The notes beneath the pieces were generated by a model. It did no database searches, had not been told where the DNA came from, and saw only the letters and a program-made list of their open reading frames with translations. A program made the translations under genes and the position numbers. Positions 55,492 through 63,147 of a stretch of DNA of 64,000 bases are shown here, piece by piece; position 1 is the first letter of the stretch; each line of letters starts with the position of its first letter. This DNA is from Alcanivoracaceae bacterium (GTDB lineage Bacteria; Pseudomonadota; Gammaproteobacteria; Pseudomonadales; Alcanivoracaceae). The stretch is taken from positions 1 to 64,000 of the forward strand of contig PAJO01000021.1 of the NCBI GenBank assembly GCA_002706085.1. The letters run 5' to 3'.

Positions 55492-55908
55492 TCATTTATG
55501 CCCCACCCATGGCCCTTCGATAACGACGGGGTCTGGGTCTATAACCAGCGGCGGCGCCCATTCGACGCCCTTCCATTTTTCCGCATCGGGGTCAAAGGGG
55601 TTTGCGGGATCCAACCGCGGCCGCTTGGTGTTATAGACAAAGAACGGAGTTCTTTCATTCATGAGACGACCGAAAAGCGCGGAGGCTTCTGCGGTGCACA
55701 CCCGGTACTGTTCGTTGAAGATCAGCTCATCACCATCGACTGGTGATTCTTCCCAGAATATCCACCAGTCATATTTGTAATGTGCGGGTACGGGATGAAC
55801 ATTGTTGCCATACATCCACCAACATATCGCCACATCACTCATCTCGCGGTATCTCTCGATATCAGAGAACCGAATCATCCGACGCGGAGAATGTTGACCA
55901 CTCTTCAT
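55492..55908 (-). CDS. Tryptophan-rich protein of unknown function
   Basis: A 138-residue protein starting at an ATG 7 bases after AAGGGG and 22 bases downstream of the PP2C stop. The region CWWMYGNNVHPVPAHYKYDW and the next residues WIFWEESPVDGDEL are rich in aromatic residues, and the C-terminal part is rich in Pro, Asp and Trp. It has no membrane helix or signal peptide and no enzyme motif I can name. Position suggests a function linked to the phosphatase. It may be a small recognition or immunity-type domain, but that is a guess. Confidence 0.6.
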   Translation of the reverse strand: MKSGQHSPRRMIRFSDIERYREMSDVAICWWMYGNNVHPVPAHYKYDWWIFWEESPVDGDELIFNEQYRVCTAEASALFGRLMNERTPFFVYNTKRPRLDPANPFDPDAEKWKGVEWAPPLVIDPDPVVIEGPWVGHK

Positions 55909-55930
55909 ATTCAGCCCCTTCAATTTCCAT

Positions 55931-56689
55931 TCAACTCCGCCTCCGGGCAAACAGTATCGACAGGTTATCCGGCACCCCCGCTTCAATGACGGCCTGACGC
56001 CAGCTCCGGACCTGCTCTGCGGCTGTTCGCTCTGGACGATACAATTCCCGGATAGCGGCATCGCCGATGGCATCATGCAGCCCATCGCTGCAAAGCAGCA
56101 GGCCTGCGCCTTTCTCCAGGGCGGCTTCCTCATAATGGAGGGCGAAGCCGTATTCTTCGCTGTCGGCGGTCAGGCAATGCGCCAGGCCCTGATAGATCTG
56201 TGCGTAGGCGACATCGTCATCTGCACGGACTTCACCCGTTGCGATCAAGGCATTCAGAATGGTGTGGTCATAGCTGAGCTGCCGACATGAACCATCCGCG
56301 CTGAAAAGGTAGGCGCGGCTATCTCCTACGTTGACGATCTCGCAGCCGCTTTCTGTCACACGGGCGGCAACCAGGGTAGTTGCCGAGCCATGGGTGTTGC
56401 CACCAGCATAGCGCGCTGCCAGCTGTGCCTGGATGTCACGCACTTGTCTGCCTGTGAGCCGCTGCTGATGGTCGTGGCGTGACAGGGCTTCGACCACAAA
56501 ACGGCTGGCCCGCGCAGGCCGGTTGCTGGCCGCCACGCCGTCGGCCACAGCCAGAAGCACGGGAGCACTTTCCTCATGACTGGACACGCGGGCATTGCGT
56601 GACTGCAGAATGGAATTGCCCGTCCAGATGGCGTCTTGTTGCTGACGACCAGCTCCGCCGCTGTGCTGCGTGTAGGCGATCTCAAACAT
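55931..56689 (-). CDS. PP2C-type Ser/Thr protein phosphatase
   Basis: A 252-residue PPM/PP2C phosphatase. Metal-binding Asp residues are visible in QQQDAIW, LLAVADGVAASNRP, LLLCSDGLHDAIG and PDNLSILFARR; GSATTLVAARV and VNVGDSRAYLF are the usual core strands. The start is the ATG beginning MFEIAYTQHSGG; upstream codons are low-complexity basic sequence. No kinase gene is adjacent, which is unusual for a defence-linked phosphatase, unless one of the unrecognised proteins is a kinase. The gene follows a REP pair and is 335 bases from the AAA+ gene upstream. Confidence 0.88.
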   Translation of the reverse strand: MFEIAYTQHSGGAGRQQQDAIWTGNSILQSRNARVSSHEESAPVLLAVADGVAASNRPARASRFVVEALSRHDHQQRLTGRQVRDIQAQLAARYAGGNTHGSATTLVAARVTESGCEIVNVGDSRAYLFSADGSCRQLSYDHTILNALIATGEVRADDDVAYAQIYQGLAHCLTADSEEYGFALHYEEAALEKGAGLLLCSDGLHDAIGDAAIRELYRPERTAAEQVRSWRQAVIEAGVPDNLSILFARRRS

Positions 56690-56817
56690 CCGGTTGCTCT
56701 CTCCCTTCTTGCCCCTCTTTTCCCTCTCTCCCTGTTCCCCACATCCCCGGCCTGCCCCGAATGGCACGGACTTAACCGGCGACAATCGGCATTTCCAACT
56801 GGACAGCACGGTTTTCG

Positions 56818-56898
56818 TAGGGCGGAAATCGGCGTGAGCCGATCTCCGCCGTTGCCTGGAACGTTGGCGGAGATGGGCTCACGCCCATTTCCGCCCTA
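56818..56898. repeat. Inverted REP pair (BIME) between the AAA+ and PP2C genes
   Basis: TAGGGCGGAAATCGGCGTGA continues to GATCTCCGCC and is mirrored by GGCGGAGATGGGCTCACGCC continuing to CATTTCCGCCCTA. Each arm forms its own hairpin and the two can pair with each other. The same family occurs once at 19640. The rest of the 56690-57024 gap holds a 7-bp CCCTTCT/AGAAGGG hairpin at 56979-56998 and no gene. Confidence 0.85.
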
Positions 56899-57024
56899 CA
56901 TGGGTAGCTTGCCGGCAAAGGGAGCCCCAACTGTATGCAGCTGCACTTTACGCTTAAGCAAGCGCTATTCCGGTCCGCCCCTTCTCTTTGAAGAAGGGTA
57001 ATGACCGAGTGCTGCTGGCATGTC

Positions 57025-59127
57025 TCAGTGCAATGACGCCATAAAGCCGATGGGCTGGGATGGTTGCTGTTTGTAGCTGAGGCAATCGCGCAACATCGCC
57101 ACCAGGCCGGCGGCGTCCGGCGGGTTTCGCAGAACACGGATACGGCGGTAGATGGCGGCGAAGTCTCCGGGGGTGAGCATGGCCATCCCCTCCAGCATGG
57201 TTCCAAGCACCTTCTCATCGGGCAGCGGGATCTGGTAGGCAGCGGCCAGATCCTTGAACAGCAACAGCACGCCCTGCGGATCCAGACAGTCGAACCGCAC
57301 CACAAAGTCGAAGCGACGCATAGCGGCCTCATCGACCCGATCCAGCAGGTTAGTGGTGGCCACGAAGAGGCCCTGAAAATTTTCCAGCGAGGCGAGGAAC
57401 TGGTTGACGTGGGAGACCTCCCAGCTGTGTTGCGCTCCCTGTCGGCTACCCATGAAGCTGTCGGCTTCGTCGATCAGCAATACCGCCCCTTCCCGCTCGG
57501 CCTGGGCAAAGGCTCGAGCGATTTGCTTTTCTGTTTCTCCTACATACTTGTCCACCAGGTCAGAGGCCTGACGGATCATCAGCGGGCGCTGGATGCGCTC
57601 CGCCAGCTCTCTGGCCCAGGCTGTCTTGCCAGTACCGGGCGCGCCATGCAGGCAGAATCGCACCGGCACCTCCGGGTTGATCTGATCAATCAAGCTGGCT
57701 ACGTCTTCAGACGCGCGCAGGCACTCACCACGCCAGGGCAGACCTTGGTGGGTTTGCACTTTAAGACGCTCTGACACGCCCATGGCCTCGAAGCGGGCAT
57801 TGAGGTTGTGGGTGACCAGCTTTTCCGTGTCGTGCTTGCCGTCGGCTGCCAAACTGGCGAACTGCAGGCTGCCATGCAGAATGGCGGGCGACAGGCTTTC
57901 CAGCTTGATGGCCTGGCTGAGAAACGCCTCGGACACCGATTCCCCCGCCATGGCTTGCCGCACCAGGCGCTCGCGCTGGGATGGCCCGGGGCTGTCCATG
58001 TGCACCACATGGGTAAAGCGGCGCAGGAAGGCCGGATCCATGTCCACCCGGTTGGAAATCCAGATAGTGGGGCGCGGGTTGTTTTCCAGCACCCGGGTCA
58101 TGCTGGATTTTTCCGTCTGCCGGCGTGATGGCATAAAGAAAAACGACTGGCCGTCACAGAGGCAGTCTTCTGCTTCGTCGAATACCACCAGGGTTTTGGG
58201 GTCATGGGCGATGGCGCGCTGACAGCCACTGTAGCGGCCCATTCTTCCCCGCACACTCAGCGCATCGCCGTCGCGATCATCCTCCGGGACAAAGGCCAGG
58301 TTCAGGCCCAGAGACTGGCCAATCACCTTGGCCAGCTCGCTCTTGCCGGTGCCAGGAGGGCCATAGAACAGCACATTGATGCCTTTCAATGAATCCTGAA
58401 TAGCACGCGAAAGCAGGCGGGATAGCATGGCGATTTCATCCTGCAGCTCCACATAATCATCCAGGTCGAGGCTGGATGCCTCTGACTCACGGTAGAACAG
58501 GCTCACCAGGTTCGCGTCGGTGGCATCTGGCACCTGCAGGCTTTCATTGAGTTCATCCTCAACCTCAATCATGCAGGTCAGGTCCTTGCCACGAAAACCT
58601 GAGGTCAGGTTGAGCGTGAGCAATCGCGTGGTCCGCAACACACCCGCTGGCTTCAACGCACTCTGCACTTCGTGCTCTGGGACATCGATGATTTGAGCCA
58701 GCACGCCGGACAGCTGGCGCATGGAATAACCCTTGACCAGACTACAGGCCTGATAGAGCAAATCACTGGATTCCATATAGCAGGTGAATACCAGCAGCCG
58801 AAGTTCCGCCTCCGTCAGCGACAGACGCCCACCCAGCGTTACTACGTTGCGATACAGATCATCCGTCGCCAGGAGAGAGTCAATTCGATGCTCGCTGATA
58901 ATTCTTTCCAAGGCCTGCGGAGGACGACGCAAACGCGCCTCCCGGGAGGGAAGAAAGCCAAGCAGATCGAGAATCTCGTCGTTCTCAAACCGCTTGTCAT
59001 GGCGACACCAGCCCGCCCGCCATGCTGAAGAGAAGAAAAGCACCCGCGCAATCCAGTGACGAATCAGCGCGCTATTACTCATTGCACCCGCTGCCGCTAC
59101 AGAAACGTTATCCAGTTTGAAGTGCAT
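57025..59127 (-). CDS. Tandem AAA+ ATPase (CDC48-like architecture)
   Basis: A 700-residue protein with two AAA+ modules. The first has Walker A GPPGTGKS (about residue 257) and Walker B LVVFDEAEDC. The second has Walker A GAPGTGKT (about 495), pore-loop-like DLVDKYVGETEKQI, Walker B VLLIDEADSF and ATTNLLDRVDEAAMRRFDFV with the arginine finger. The N-terminal 220 residues are helical and unassigned, perhaps a substrate adaptor. A GGGAG site precedes the start. It probably unfolds or remodels a partner. It diverges from a plus-strand pair across a palindrome-rich 114-base control region. Confidence 0.87.
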   Translation of the reverse strand: MHFKLDNVSVAAAGAMSNSALIRHWIARVLFFSSAWRAGWCRHDKRFENDEILDLLGFLPSREARLRRPPQALERIISEHRIDSLLATDDLYRNVVTLGGRLSLTEAELRLLVFTCYMESSDLLYQACSLVKGYSMRQLSGVLAQIIDVPEHEVQSALKPAGVLRTTRLLTLNLTSGFRGKDLTCMIEVEDELNESLQVPDATDANLVSLFYRESEASSLDLDDYVELQDEIAMLSRLLSRAIQDSLKGINVLFYGPPGTGKSELAKVIGQSLGLNLAFVPEDDRDGDALSVRGRMGRYSGCQRAIAHDPKTLVVFDEAEDCLCDGQSFFFMPSRRQTEKSSMTRVLENNPRPTIWISNRVDMDPAFLRRFTHVVHMDSPGPSQRERLVRQAMAGESVSEAFLSQAIKLESLSPAILHGSLQFASLAADGKHDTEKLVTHNLNARFEAMGVSERLKVQTHQGLPWRGECLRASEDVASLIDQINPEVPVRFCLHGAPGTGKTAWARELAERIQRPLMIRQASDLVDKYVGETEKQIARAFAQAEREGAVLLIDEADSFMGSRQGAQHSWEVSHVNQFLASLENFQGLFVATTNLLDRVDEAAMRRFDFVVRFDCLDPQGVLLLFKDLAAAYQIPLPDEKVLGTMLEGMAMLTPGDFAAIYRRIRVLRNPPDAAGLVAMLRDCLSYKQQPSQPIGFMASLH

Positions 59128-59138
59128 CCCTTTCTCCC

Positions 59139-59160
59139 CACATCACGAAATTTTGATGTG
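59139..59160. promoter_or_regulatory. Inverted repeat in the AAA+/plus-pair control region
   Basis: CACATCA and TGATGTG are perfect 7-base arms separated by 8 AT-rich bases, 12 bases upstream of the AAA+ start. Half-sites resemble those at 54362-54380. Confidence 0.45.
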
Positions 59161-59178
59161 CCTATTATGGAGTGCGAT

Positions 59179-59197
59179 CGCGACAATTATTGTCGCG
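59179..59197. promoter_or_regulatory. 19-bp perfect palindrome, likely operator of a divergent promoter
   Basis: CGCGACAATTATTGTCGCG is perfectly symmetrical about one central base. It lies about midway between the divergent AAA+ start (59127) and the GTG start of the plus-strand gene (59242). A dimeric regulator could control both directions; the WYL protein encoded at 62-63 kb is the only obvious candidate in the window. Confidence 0.6.
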
Positions 59198-59241
59198 CAC
59201 AGGATCACAATGAAGACATCCGGAAATATCAGGGGCGAAAA

Positions 59242-59847
59242 GTGGGAAACGAACAAGCCATACAGGCTCTTCAACAAGGCAAGGGGCTCATCACCGAGAT
59301 ATGCGACAACGCCATCAAGGCTGCTGTGAGCCTTGAGCAGGATTACGACGGACACGCACCGCCATGGAATGACGACTATTGTCCCTTTGACTTCTGTGTG
59401 GACATGGACGAATTAAAGGAAAAAGTGCTCCTCCACAGTGATCGCTTTATCGCGCTTTCCCGCTGGATTAACGCTCATGACTTTAATCCCCTGGATGAGA
59501 TTTCGGCCATCAGGCATGAAGAATCAGGCCTTCCCGAACATGAGCAAAGCAGCCCTCTCTACTTGCTTGCCATTGAGTCCAGAAACCCTTGGGTGATTGT
59601 GGATGATGCCAGTCCTGAAATTGACCATCATCTCCATTCAAGGGCCATTACTTTTCTGGAAAAACTGATTCTTCAACACAATCCAGAGCCGCCAGGTTCA
59701 ACCCAGGACAGTGATTCTGTTGTAGCTTCTATACCAGAACACATTTCTTCCCTGACTGCTCTGGTCGATTATCCATTTTCCTGCCTGATCGCTGCATTGC
59801 GGCCAATATCCAGCCGGATTGATTCCAGAAAGGAAGAAAGGCTATGA
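59242..59847 (+). CDS. Protein of unknown function, first gene of plus-strand pair
   Basis: A 201-residue soluble protein. The frame is open from 59056, but the GTG at 59242 with AGGGGC 5 bases before it is the best start, because it leaves the palindromes outside the coding region. The N-terminal 80 residues include DYDGHAPPWNDDYCPFDFCV; the rest is mixed alpha/beta with a helical C-terminus. I see no catalytic motif, signal or membrane helix and do not recognise the family. It overlaps the next gene by 4 bases. The two run opposite to the surrounding genes. Confidence 0.6.
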   Translation: MGNEQAIQALQQGKGLITEICDNAIKAAVSLEQDYDGHAPPWNDDYCPFDFCVDMDELKEKVLLHSDRFIALSRWINAHDFNPLDEISAIRHEESGLPEHEQSSPLYLLAIESRNPWVIVDDASPEIDHHLHSRAITFLEKLILQHNPEPPGSTQDSDSVVASIPEHISSLTALVDYPFSCLIAALRPISSRIDSRKEERL

Positions 59848-60437
59848 GATCAGCGCTACAGGACACCGGGGGCCGCACGGACTCACCGGCCTCCATTCTG
59901 ATTTTTCTCGGTAATGACCTGCTTAGCCCTCTGAGCGCCATTGATCTCAGTAACACAGCCTCGTACCTGTTAACCCATGCCGATCTACTCCCATCGATCC
60001 CGGGGCTAACCCCCATCACAGTGACTGATCCCCGGCAACTGGCCAGCAAGCTGGAAACCGAGACGACAATCCATAACTCCTTATCAGGAAAGACCGTTTT
60101 CCTGATTATTGATACAGCGTCCATCGAGGGTGTCAGACTGGGGGAACACTGCCACAATGTGCTCGATATTATTGGGTTAACGGTGAACATCACGCTTCTA
60201 CTTCCCTTCCGGTTTGAAAGGGAGATTTCGTTTCAGGACAGTAGCCACCTTGTGAACATGCTGATCAAGCGAAAAATGACACCCACCTTCATTGCGTACC
60301 CGGCACCCCCTATCGTTTCAAAAGGGCAAGAGCGCTACTTTCGACACTGCCGGGACAGCCTGGTGATAGAGCATATCAACACACTGATTACGCTCAGCAG
60401 GAAGGTTGAGACAGGTGATGCTCCTCCCACTCCTTGA
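59844..60437 (+). CDS. Protein of unknown function, second gene of plus-strand pair
   Basis: A 197-residue protein starting at ATGA, coupled to the previous gene. The pattern of alternating hydrophobic strands (ILIFLGNDLL, KTVFLIIDTASIEG, TVNITLLLPFRFE, TPTFIAYPAPP) suggests an alpha/beta Rossmann-like fold, possibly a vWA-like or receiver-like domain, without a clear metal motif. It has no signal peptide. Its 3' end overlaps the convergent 346-aa gene by 44 bases. The function is unknown. Confidence 0.55.
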   Translation: MRSALQDTGGRTDSPASILIFLGNDLLSPLSAIDLSNTASYLLTHADLLPSIPGLTPITVTDPRQLASKLETETTIHNSLSGKTVFLIIDTASIEGVRLGEHCHNVLDIIGLTVNITLLLPFRFEREISFQDSSHLVNMLIKRKMTPTFIAYPAPPIVSKGQERYFRHCRDSLVIEHINTLITLSRKVETGDAPPTP

Positions 60438-61434
60438 GCCATCGCCATATGGCTTTGCGCATTCTCGAGTATTTCAGGTCGAGGCACTGCTTGTTACCCA
60501 AACCTCCCTCCACGCCAATCAGTTCTGGAGCCGCCATGATATCGAAAGGGTACTTGGCCAGCGACAAAGCTGCCCCCTGCTGCCGGTAAACTCCGGAATA
60601 CGGATTGGGAAGACCAACGACACTCCAGACTGAGACGCAAGAGAATTCACTAAGGAAACGCAGGCTGTTCCCTGTATCAGAACCGCCAAACTCATCCATA
60701 TCCCAAACGATGAGTACATGTCGCCCCCTGATACAGGACCAGATCTCTCCCCAGGCGGACATCCCCTTTTCAGGTTCATAAAGTAAGGTTTCAAAACTGA
60801 CGGAAGGCAGGTTTTTACACAGCCGTTTGCGCGTGATGTTGCTGCAGGCAAACACCAGCAGGGGCGGCGCTAAATGAACAGGGTCTTCTGGTGGGCTATC
60901 AGTGAGATCATTCAGTATCTTGTGGGATAACCAGAACGCTTCGATTGTGGGCTTCTGTAGATCAGGCAATTCATCATAATCTGGTGCTGACCAGCACTGC
61001 CGCTTCAGTTTTTTCTGAATAAAATCCAGCAGTTCTTCATATCGCATCTTGCTCTGGCGACCAGCCCCTATTGGCGGTTTTAGAACGCAGAAAAGGGAGT
61101 CGGGGGGCAACAGCCACGGGAAACTCATCAACGCCTCCAGCACCACCCTGGACTCCCTGGAAGCCTCACAAATCACCCGGGTTCGGCTCGGGTGATAACG
61201 CCAGGGAAGGCAGGATTTGCGAATTTTCTCAAGCACGCGGGGAAGGAAAGGACCAGGCCGAGGCGCGCCAGCAACCTGACTGCCATTGGGCAACAGAGGA
61301 TCAATGCAGAGTTGCGCGTCCGCCATATCGCCCTGCCCCAGGTAGACCGGTGCCTCGATGTTAAACGCCTTGCGGAAAAGCAACTGCGCCTTACTTGTGG
61401 CCTCCCGGGCTCGGGAGCCGATAATTAGTATCAT
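60394..61434 (-). CDS. Protein of unknown function downstream of a start-codon hairpin
   Basis: A 346-residue protein. The ATG at 61434 is chosen for its strong GGAGG site 6 bases upstream. The alpha/beta pattern includes MILIIGSRAREATSK at the start and RHVLIVWDMDEFGGSDTGNS near residue 255, where the Asp-x-Asp might bind metal or nucleotide. The C-terminal 35 residues are basic and Trp-rich. I do not recognise the family. The ribosome-binding site and start codon lie inside a perfect 13-bp hairpin, so translation is probably controlled. Confidence 0.6.
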   Translation of the reverse strand: MILIIGSRAREATSKAQLLFRKAFNIEAPVYLGQGDMADAQLCIDPLLPNGSQVAGAPRPGPFLPRVLEKIRKSCLPWRYHPSRTRVICEASRESRVVLEALMSFPWLLPPDSLFCVLKPPIGAGRQSKMRYEELLDFIQKKLKRQCWSAPDYDELPDLQKPTIEAFWLSHKILNDLTDSPPEDPVHLAPPLLVFACSNITRKRLCKNLPSVSFETLLYEPEKGMSAWGEIWSCIRGRHVLIVWDMDEFGGSDTGNSLRFLSEFSCVSVWSVVGLPNPYSGVYRQQGAALSLAKYPFDIMAAPELIGVEGGLGNKQCLDLKYSRMRKAIWRWLKEWEEHHLSQPSC

Positions 61435-61464
61435 GGCTATCCTCCTTGCTTGGAGGATAGCCAT
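61433..61464 (-). promoter_or_regulatory. Perfect 13-bp hairpin covering ribosome-binding site and start codon
   Basis: On the minus strand ATGGCTATCCTCC pairs with GGAGGATAGCCAT around the loop AAGCAA. The 3' arm contains the Shine-Dalgarno GGAGG and the first two bases of the ATG of the 346-aa gene. No T-run follows, so this is not an ordinary terminator. The 5' arm is 12 bases past the upstream gene's stop, close enough for ribosomes finishing that gene to open it. Confidence 0.8.
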
Positions 61465-61476
61465 TGGTCCGACAGT

Positions 61477-62022
61477 TTATGTCGCTATTTTATGCAGCAG
61501 CGAAGTAGAAAGCCCCAACTTAGATGCATAAAAATTCATCGGAATGACATCAAAACCACTTTCTCGCCAAGCCTTTTCATAACTAACAGGCTGTTTGCAA
61601 AGCAGATTTACCTGTTTCCAATTACTGGGGATCTTTCCCTTGTTATTATTCATACCAAGGATCATCAGGGAATAGAATTCAATGCCCCTCAACGAATGCT
61701 CTTTATCTGATTTTTGAAGAAAGCTTTGATAATCAGACTGCGGTTTCGATTCCTGCTCCTTTTGTGATTCAAATCCCGCCCCCATCTCTATCACCGCAGC
61801 AGGATTACTTCCCTCATAGATCAGAATGTCCGATCTTCCTTGACCTTCAACATGAACATGACAACCCGATTTACTGATCTCATATGCAATCTCAAATTGG
61901 AAATATTTCTCAAACCCACCCTGAGAAATCACAAAATCCATCTTTTTCCGATCTTTGAACAGCCTTACCAATACATCATTTACAGAATTTTCGATAATCT
62001 TCCGGTACTTATTATTAGTCAT
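61477..62022 (-). CDS. Possible PD-(D/E)XK-like nuclease-fold protein
   Basis: A protein of about 181 residues (start at 62022 or 62031, both overlapping the end of the WYL gene). Around residues 55-85 it reads FQFEIAYEISKSGCHVHVEG, then RSDILIYEGSNPAAVIEMG. This resembles the PD-(D/E)XK core: a helix Glu, Asp before the strand turn, then Glu-x-Lys, but the Lys position holds Met, so catalysis is uncertain. AT-rich compared with neighbours. Coupling to the WYL gene suggests co-regulation. Low certainty about the fold. Confidence 0.5.
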   Translation of the reverse strand: MTNNKYRKIIENSVNDVLVRLFKDRKKMDFVISQGGFEKYFQFEIAYEISKSGCHVHVEGQGRSDILIYEGSNPAAVIEMGAGFESQKEQESKPQSDYQSFLQKSDKEHSLRGIEFYSLMILGMNNNKGKIPSNWKQVNLLCKQPVSYEKAWRESGFDVIPMNFYASKLGLSTSLLHKIAT

Positions 62023-63022
62023 ATTTTTCAATCCCTTTTAGTAACTCACTCTTCACTTCATTCCTCAACTTGACCGGTTTCACCACCTCAACATTGGCTC
62101 CAAAACCCAAAATCCACCACTTCAGCTCCTCGGTGTTCTGCACCTCCACGCGCAACTCGGTTACACCTGGCTCAACCTCCTTCAAGGTCTGGGTATCGTT
62201 GACCGGGGTTTCGTAGAGATGATCTGCCGCACGCCCATACAAACGCATCACCAGTTTGATGACATTTCCGTAGGGAAGATTCATGTTGCCGTCTTTGAGG
62301 TAGGCCTCCAGATCAAAGTCAGAAGCTCGCTCCACTTCATCATCCAGCACACTCACTTTGCTCAAGCGATGCAGGGCAAGATGGCGGTAGTCCTCGTAGT
62401 TCCAGAAACGCACGATCAGATAGCGCACGGCGCCACGATCTACCAGCGCATAGGGGTGCACGCGGCTGGGTTCTGATTTGCCCTTGTACCAGATGTCCAT
62501 CTGCCGGTTGCGATACAGAGCATCGTAGACCTGGTCGGCTATGCCGGTGGGCACTCTGGCCGGTTCCAGGTGAAAGCCTCTGGGCACATAGGCGACCTTG
62601 TCCGACCAGTAGCGCTTGCCCATGGGGCGATGCCGTTCAAACCATCTTTTCGCTTCACTGAAGACTGGATCCAGCTTTGCCAGCACATCCCTGGCCATCA
62701 GTGGCATCAGGTAGCGGTGCACCAGATCCCAGGTGGCGGCCATCTGGGCGTCCATGCCGGGAATGGAAAGGTTTTGTTTCTGCGCCACAGACCAGCCATA
62801 GGGCGTGGACTGGTCATCACAATGGATCAGCGCGCCAAAGGCATCAGATTCCGACAGTTCCTTGAGATAACGCTCGATGGAACGACGGGAAATTTCATGG
62901 CCCTCACTGGTCAAACGCTGATGCAGCTCATGACTGGTGGTTTTCTGTGGCGACCTGGGCAACGCCTGCAACAACGCAATGATGCGATAGGTCTTGGTAT
63001 CAATGCTGGCGCCTGCAGCCAT
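62015..63022 (-). CDS. WYL-domain transcriptional regulator
   Basis: A 335-residue regulator. The ATG at 63022 is preceded by GGGAG at 6 bases; an upstream ATG in the same frame lacks a site. An N-terminal winged helix (TYRIIALLQALPR, then SRRSIERYLKELSES, about residues 8-60) is followed by a WYL domain (about 145-220, with RQMDIWYKGKSEPSRVHPYA and LIVRFWNYEDYRHLALHRL, each read separately) and a C-terminal WCX extension (to 325). BrxR and CapW, which repress defence operons until infection, share this architecture. It heads the minus-strand block. Confidence 0.88.
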   Translation of the reverse strand: MAAGASIDTKTYRIIALLQALPRSPQKTTSHELHQRLTSEGHEISRRSIERYLKELSESDAFGALIHCDDQSTPYGWSVAQKQNLSIPGMDAQMAATWDLVHRYLMPLMARDVLAKLDPVFSEAKRWFERHRPMGKRYWSDKVAYVPRGFHLEPARVPTGIADQVYDALYRNRQMDIWYKGKSEPSRVHPYALVDRGAVRYLIVRFWNYEDYRHLALHRLSKVSVLDDEVERASDFDLEAYLKDGNMNLPYGNVIKLVMRLYGRAADHLYETPVNDTQTLKEVEPGVTELRVEVQNTEELKWWILGFGANVEVVKPVKLRNEVKSELLKGIEKYD

Positions 63023-63147
63023 TCCTTGCTCCCTTGTTATGATTTTTATTCTGCGTCTCATTACGACAGAAACTGACGCCCCAAGCAAGATACTGGCTAT
63101 ACCCGGCAGGAACCCGGGAATCAGACCAACAAACAGGAGTTTGCATT
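63023..63147. promoter_or_regulatory. Divergent intergenic region of the WYL gene and a membrane-protein gene
   Basis: This AT-richer stretch should carry promoters in both directions. On the minus strand an imperfect inverted repeat with TTCTG / CAGAA ends lies about 40 bases upstream of the WYL start, a possible autoregulatory site. On the plus strand CTATACCC is a weak -10 candidate. An AACAGGAG ribosome-binding site precedes 63148. Confidence 0.35.

Noticed and set aside
59056-59241. N-terminal extension of the first plus-strand gene
   Set aside because: The stretch overlaps the AAA+ start, contains operator-like palindromes and lacks a ribosome-binding site; the GTG at 59242 has a good one.
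61433-61464. Intrinsic terminator between the 184-aa-frame gene and the 346-aa gene
   Set aside because: There is no T-run after the stem on the minus strand, and the arm contains the next gene's ribosome-binding site and start codon.
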